A DNA stretch of 64,000 nucleotides from an uncultured Bacilli bacterium (GTDB taxonomy: Bacteria > Bacillota_I > Bacilli_A > RF39 > UBA660). The notes beneath the pieces are model-generated. The model saw only the letters and a program-made list of their open reading frames with translations. It was not told where the DNA came from and did not search any database. The stretch spans positions 62,001-126,000 of the forward strand of contig CAJTWC010000002.1 in NCBI GenBank assembly GCA_910580185.1. The letters are read 5' to 3'. This document shows positions 62,597-64,000 of the stretch, piece by piece (position 1 is the stretch's first letter; each line of letters begins with the position of its first letter). The translations under genes were made by a program, and so were the position numbers.

Positions 62597-63900
62597 GTAT
62601 ATTATATTGTATTATTTCATGTATTTTTCAAGGAATTAGTGATGTAATTGCAATCTTTAGAGTAAATGATTTTAAAATTCAAGAAAATAAAAGAATATTT
62701 ATAATAACTACAGTTTGTATGTCAATGTTAATCTGTGTTTTATATTTAATACCAAATCAATTTAGAATTATATATACTATTATAATAAATTTAGTTTTAA
62801 TGATATCTTTATTAAAAGTTTCTGTTAAACAAGGTATTTTTAGTTGTTTAATTTTTATAATGCTATTATCTATTTCGGAAATAATAGTATCATGCTTTAT
62901 GTCAATGTTTAATTTTGATTCGAATTTAATTGTTAACAATTTGTTTTATAATATGATTGCTAATATATTTATATCAGTAGGTGTTATTATTTTACTAAAG
63001 ATTAATAAAGTTTTTACACTTATAAAAGTTTTAAATAGATGGTTTAATTTTAATAAAATTTCACAATATTATGCATATTTAATTATACTTTCAATATATA
63101 TTTTGGTAGCTATTAATGGATTAATGTTTGAGTCAAAGCAAAGTTTTATTTTAAATATTATGTTTTTAATAGTATTAATTGGTTTATTCATTTGGATTAT
63201 AATAAATGACATTAATAATAATAAATTGCACGAAATAAATCAGCAAATGTTAAATTATGTTACTAAGTATGAACAAATTATAACAGAAAAGGGTAAAGCA
63301 AATCATGAATTTAAAAATCAACTAATGGTAATACGTGGTTATGCTCAAATGAATAAACCAGATAAGCTGTTAGAATACATAGATGGTGTAGTGGAAGATT
63401 CTAAAAAGACTGGTAGTAGTTATTTAATTAGTCAGTTAAATAATTTTCCTGATGGTGGTATAAAGGGATTACTATATTATAAACTGTCATTAATGGATGA
63501 TTTTAAGATAAAGTATGAAATAAATGTTGAGGAAGGTGTTAAGACAAAATTAGATTCGCTAAATACCACTATGTATAATAATATTACTAAGATATTAGGT
63601 GTTTTATTAGATAATGCCATAGATGCTTGTAAACAGACAAGGAAAAAGAAAATTATAATTGCGGTTAATAAAGAAAAGAATAATGTTGTTTTTAATATTT
63701 ATAATACATATAAAGGTAAATTAGATGTTTCTAAAATAGGTACTGGTTATACTACTAAAGGAAAAAATCACGGATATGGATTAAGATTAGTAAAAGATAT
63801 TGTTGATTCTAATAAAAATTTAGGTGTAGAAAAATATTTAGAAAAGGATTATTATGTTTCAAAATTGATTATTAAAATACCAATTAAAAGAAAAAAATAA
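62593..63900 (+). CDS. AgrC-type GHKL sensor histidine kinase
   Basis: 435 residues. Six or seven membrane helices (~1-205) form a sensor without large outside domain, as in AgrC. Dimerisation: GKANHEFKNQLMVIRGYAQ with phospho-accepting His238. ATPase: GVLLDNAIDACKQ (N box), GTGYTTKGKNHGYGLRLVKDIV (G boxes). The HPK10 subfamily detects cyclic peptides. Start overlaps the AgrA-like stop. An AgrD-like peptide gene converges on it. Confidence 0.93.
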   Translation: MSILYCIISCIFQGISDVIAIFRVNDFKIQENKRIFIITTVCMSMLICVLYLIPNQFRIIYTIIINLVLMISLLKVSVKQGIFSCLIFIMLLSISEIIVSCFMSMFNFDSNLIVNNLFYNMIANIFISVGVIILLKINKVFTLIKVLNRWFNFNKISQYYAYLIILSIYILVAINGLMFESKQSFILNIMFLIVLIGLFIWIIINDINNNKLHEINQQMLNYVTKYEQIITEKGKANHEFKNQLMVIRGYAQMNKPDKLLEYIDGVVEDSKKTGSSYLISQLNNFPDGGIKGLLYYKLSLMDDFKIKYEINVEEGVKTKLDSLNTTMYNNITKILGVLLDNAIDACKQTRKKKIIIAVNKEKNNVVFNIYNTYKGKLDVSKIGTGYTTKGKNHGYGLRLVKDIVDSNKNLGVEKYLEKDYYVSKLIIKIPIKRKK

Positions 63901-63935
63901 AGGGCTACAATAAGTAGCTCTTTTATTATTTTTCT
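63892..63935. terminator. Bidirectional terminator between the kinase and the AgrD-like gene
   Basis: AAAGGGCTAC-AATAA-GTAGCTCTTT with TTTATT on the plus side and TTTATTTTTTTC on the minus side. Confidence 0.82.
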
Positions 63936-64000
63936 AATAATGATTTAGGCATTACTGGTTCATCTATCCATAGCAATAAACATCCACTAGTAGCAGTTGT
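63926..64000 (-). CDS. AgrD-like cyclic lactone autoinducer precursor (partial)
   Basis: Minus strand, ends with TAA at 63926-63928; the start is beyond the window. The visible 24 residues read TTATSGCLLLWIDEPVMPKSLLEK. Features of AgrD peptides: a Cys followed by exactly three residues and an aromatic (C-L-L-L-W), giving a five-residue thiolactone ring, then the acidic/proline tail (D-E-P...P-K-S-L) needed by the AgrB protease. Upstream (right) one expects the N-terminal amphipathic helix and agrB. Only the C-terminus is seen, so the call is strong by pattern and context, not proven. Confidence 0.72.
   Translation of the reverse strand, partial: TTATSGCLLLWIDEPVMPKSLLEK

Noticed and set aside
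1..64000. Genetic code 4 (TGA as Trp), suggested by the extreme AT content
   Set aside because: TGA ends real genes (e.g. 51662-51664) and long conserved proteins do not need TGA as Trp.
1..64000. tRNA/rRNA genes, CRISPR arrays, insertion sequences
   Set aside because: No cloverleaf or rRNA core sequence, no spaced repeat array and no transposase was found; the only repeat family is the parS set.

Overview
This window is the replication-origin region of a low-GC Gram-positive bacterium (Bacillota, Bacilli-like). Gene order over most of the window follows the classic Bacillus origin neighbourhood (rpmH-rnpA-yidC-jag-mnmE-mnmG-rsmG / dnaA-dnaN-recF-gyrB-gyrA / tadA-SRP RNA-dnaX-ebfC-recR-bofA / holB-ricT-trmN6 / pth-mfd-spoVT / tatD-yabE-ksgA-yabG-veg / yabP-yabQ-divIC / mrnC-rlmB-sigH-secE-nusG-rplKAJL-ybxB-rpoBC). 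TGA is used as an ordinary stop (for example at 51662-51664), so this is not a genetic-code-4 mollicute. DNA is very AT-rich and Shine-Dalgarno sites are strong (AGGAGG, AGGTG). No tRNA, rRNA operon, insertion sequence or CRISPR array was seen.

Layout. 1-48.1 kb is transcribed leftwards (minus strand): rpoC (partial), rpoB, an unusual SocA/Panacea-like ORF, rsmC-like, L7/L12-L10-L1-L11, nusG, secE, sigH-like sigma, rlmB, mrnC, divIC-yabQ-yabP, spoVG, a two-gene surface-adhesin operon (13.9-20.8 kb), veg-yabG, a membrane spermidine-synthase-like protein, ksgA with a structured leader, a 3D-domain wall protein, tatD, spoVT, mfd, pth, trmN6, ricT, holB, bofA, recR, ebfC, dnaX, tadA, SRP RNA, gyrA, gyrB, recF, comK, an unknown ORF, dnaN and dnaA. 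oriC (DnaA-box clusters on both sides of dnaA) is at 45.3-47.2 kb. From 48.2 kb genes run rightwards: rpmH, rnpA, yidC, khpB/jag, a lipoprotein, mnmE, a DUF1016 nuclease, a GNAT enzyme, mnmG, rsmG, an Asn-rich protein, rpiB, a DUF1146 protein, spoIID, spoIIQ, mbl and an AgrA/AgrC-type two-component system. Nearly every gene is co-oriented with replication away from oriC.

Functional themes. Sporulation genes recur throughout (sigH, yabP, yabQ, spoVG, yabG, spoVT, bofA, spoIID, spoIIQ), so the organism or a recent ancestor was probably endospore-forming. A ComK-like competence regulator sits beside recF. Eight parS-type palindromes (Spo0J/ParB sites) cluster in 2 kb around dnaX, three of them inside its coding region and translated in one frame, while parA/parB are not in the window.

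The most notable find is at the right edge: the last 75 bases encode, on the minus strand, the C-terminal part of an AgrD-like cyclic-peptide precursor (Cys-Leu-Leu-Leu-Trp followed by an acidic, proline-containing tail ending PKSLLEK). It converges on the AgrA/AgrC pair across a shared terminator, which points to a complete peptide quorum-sensing system extending past the window.
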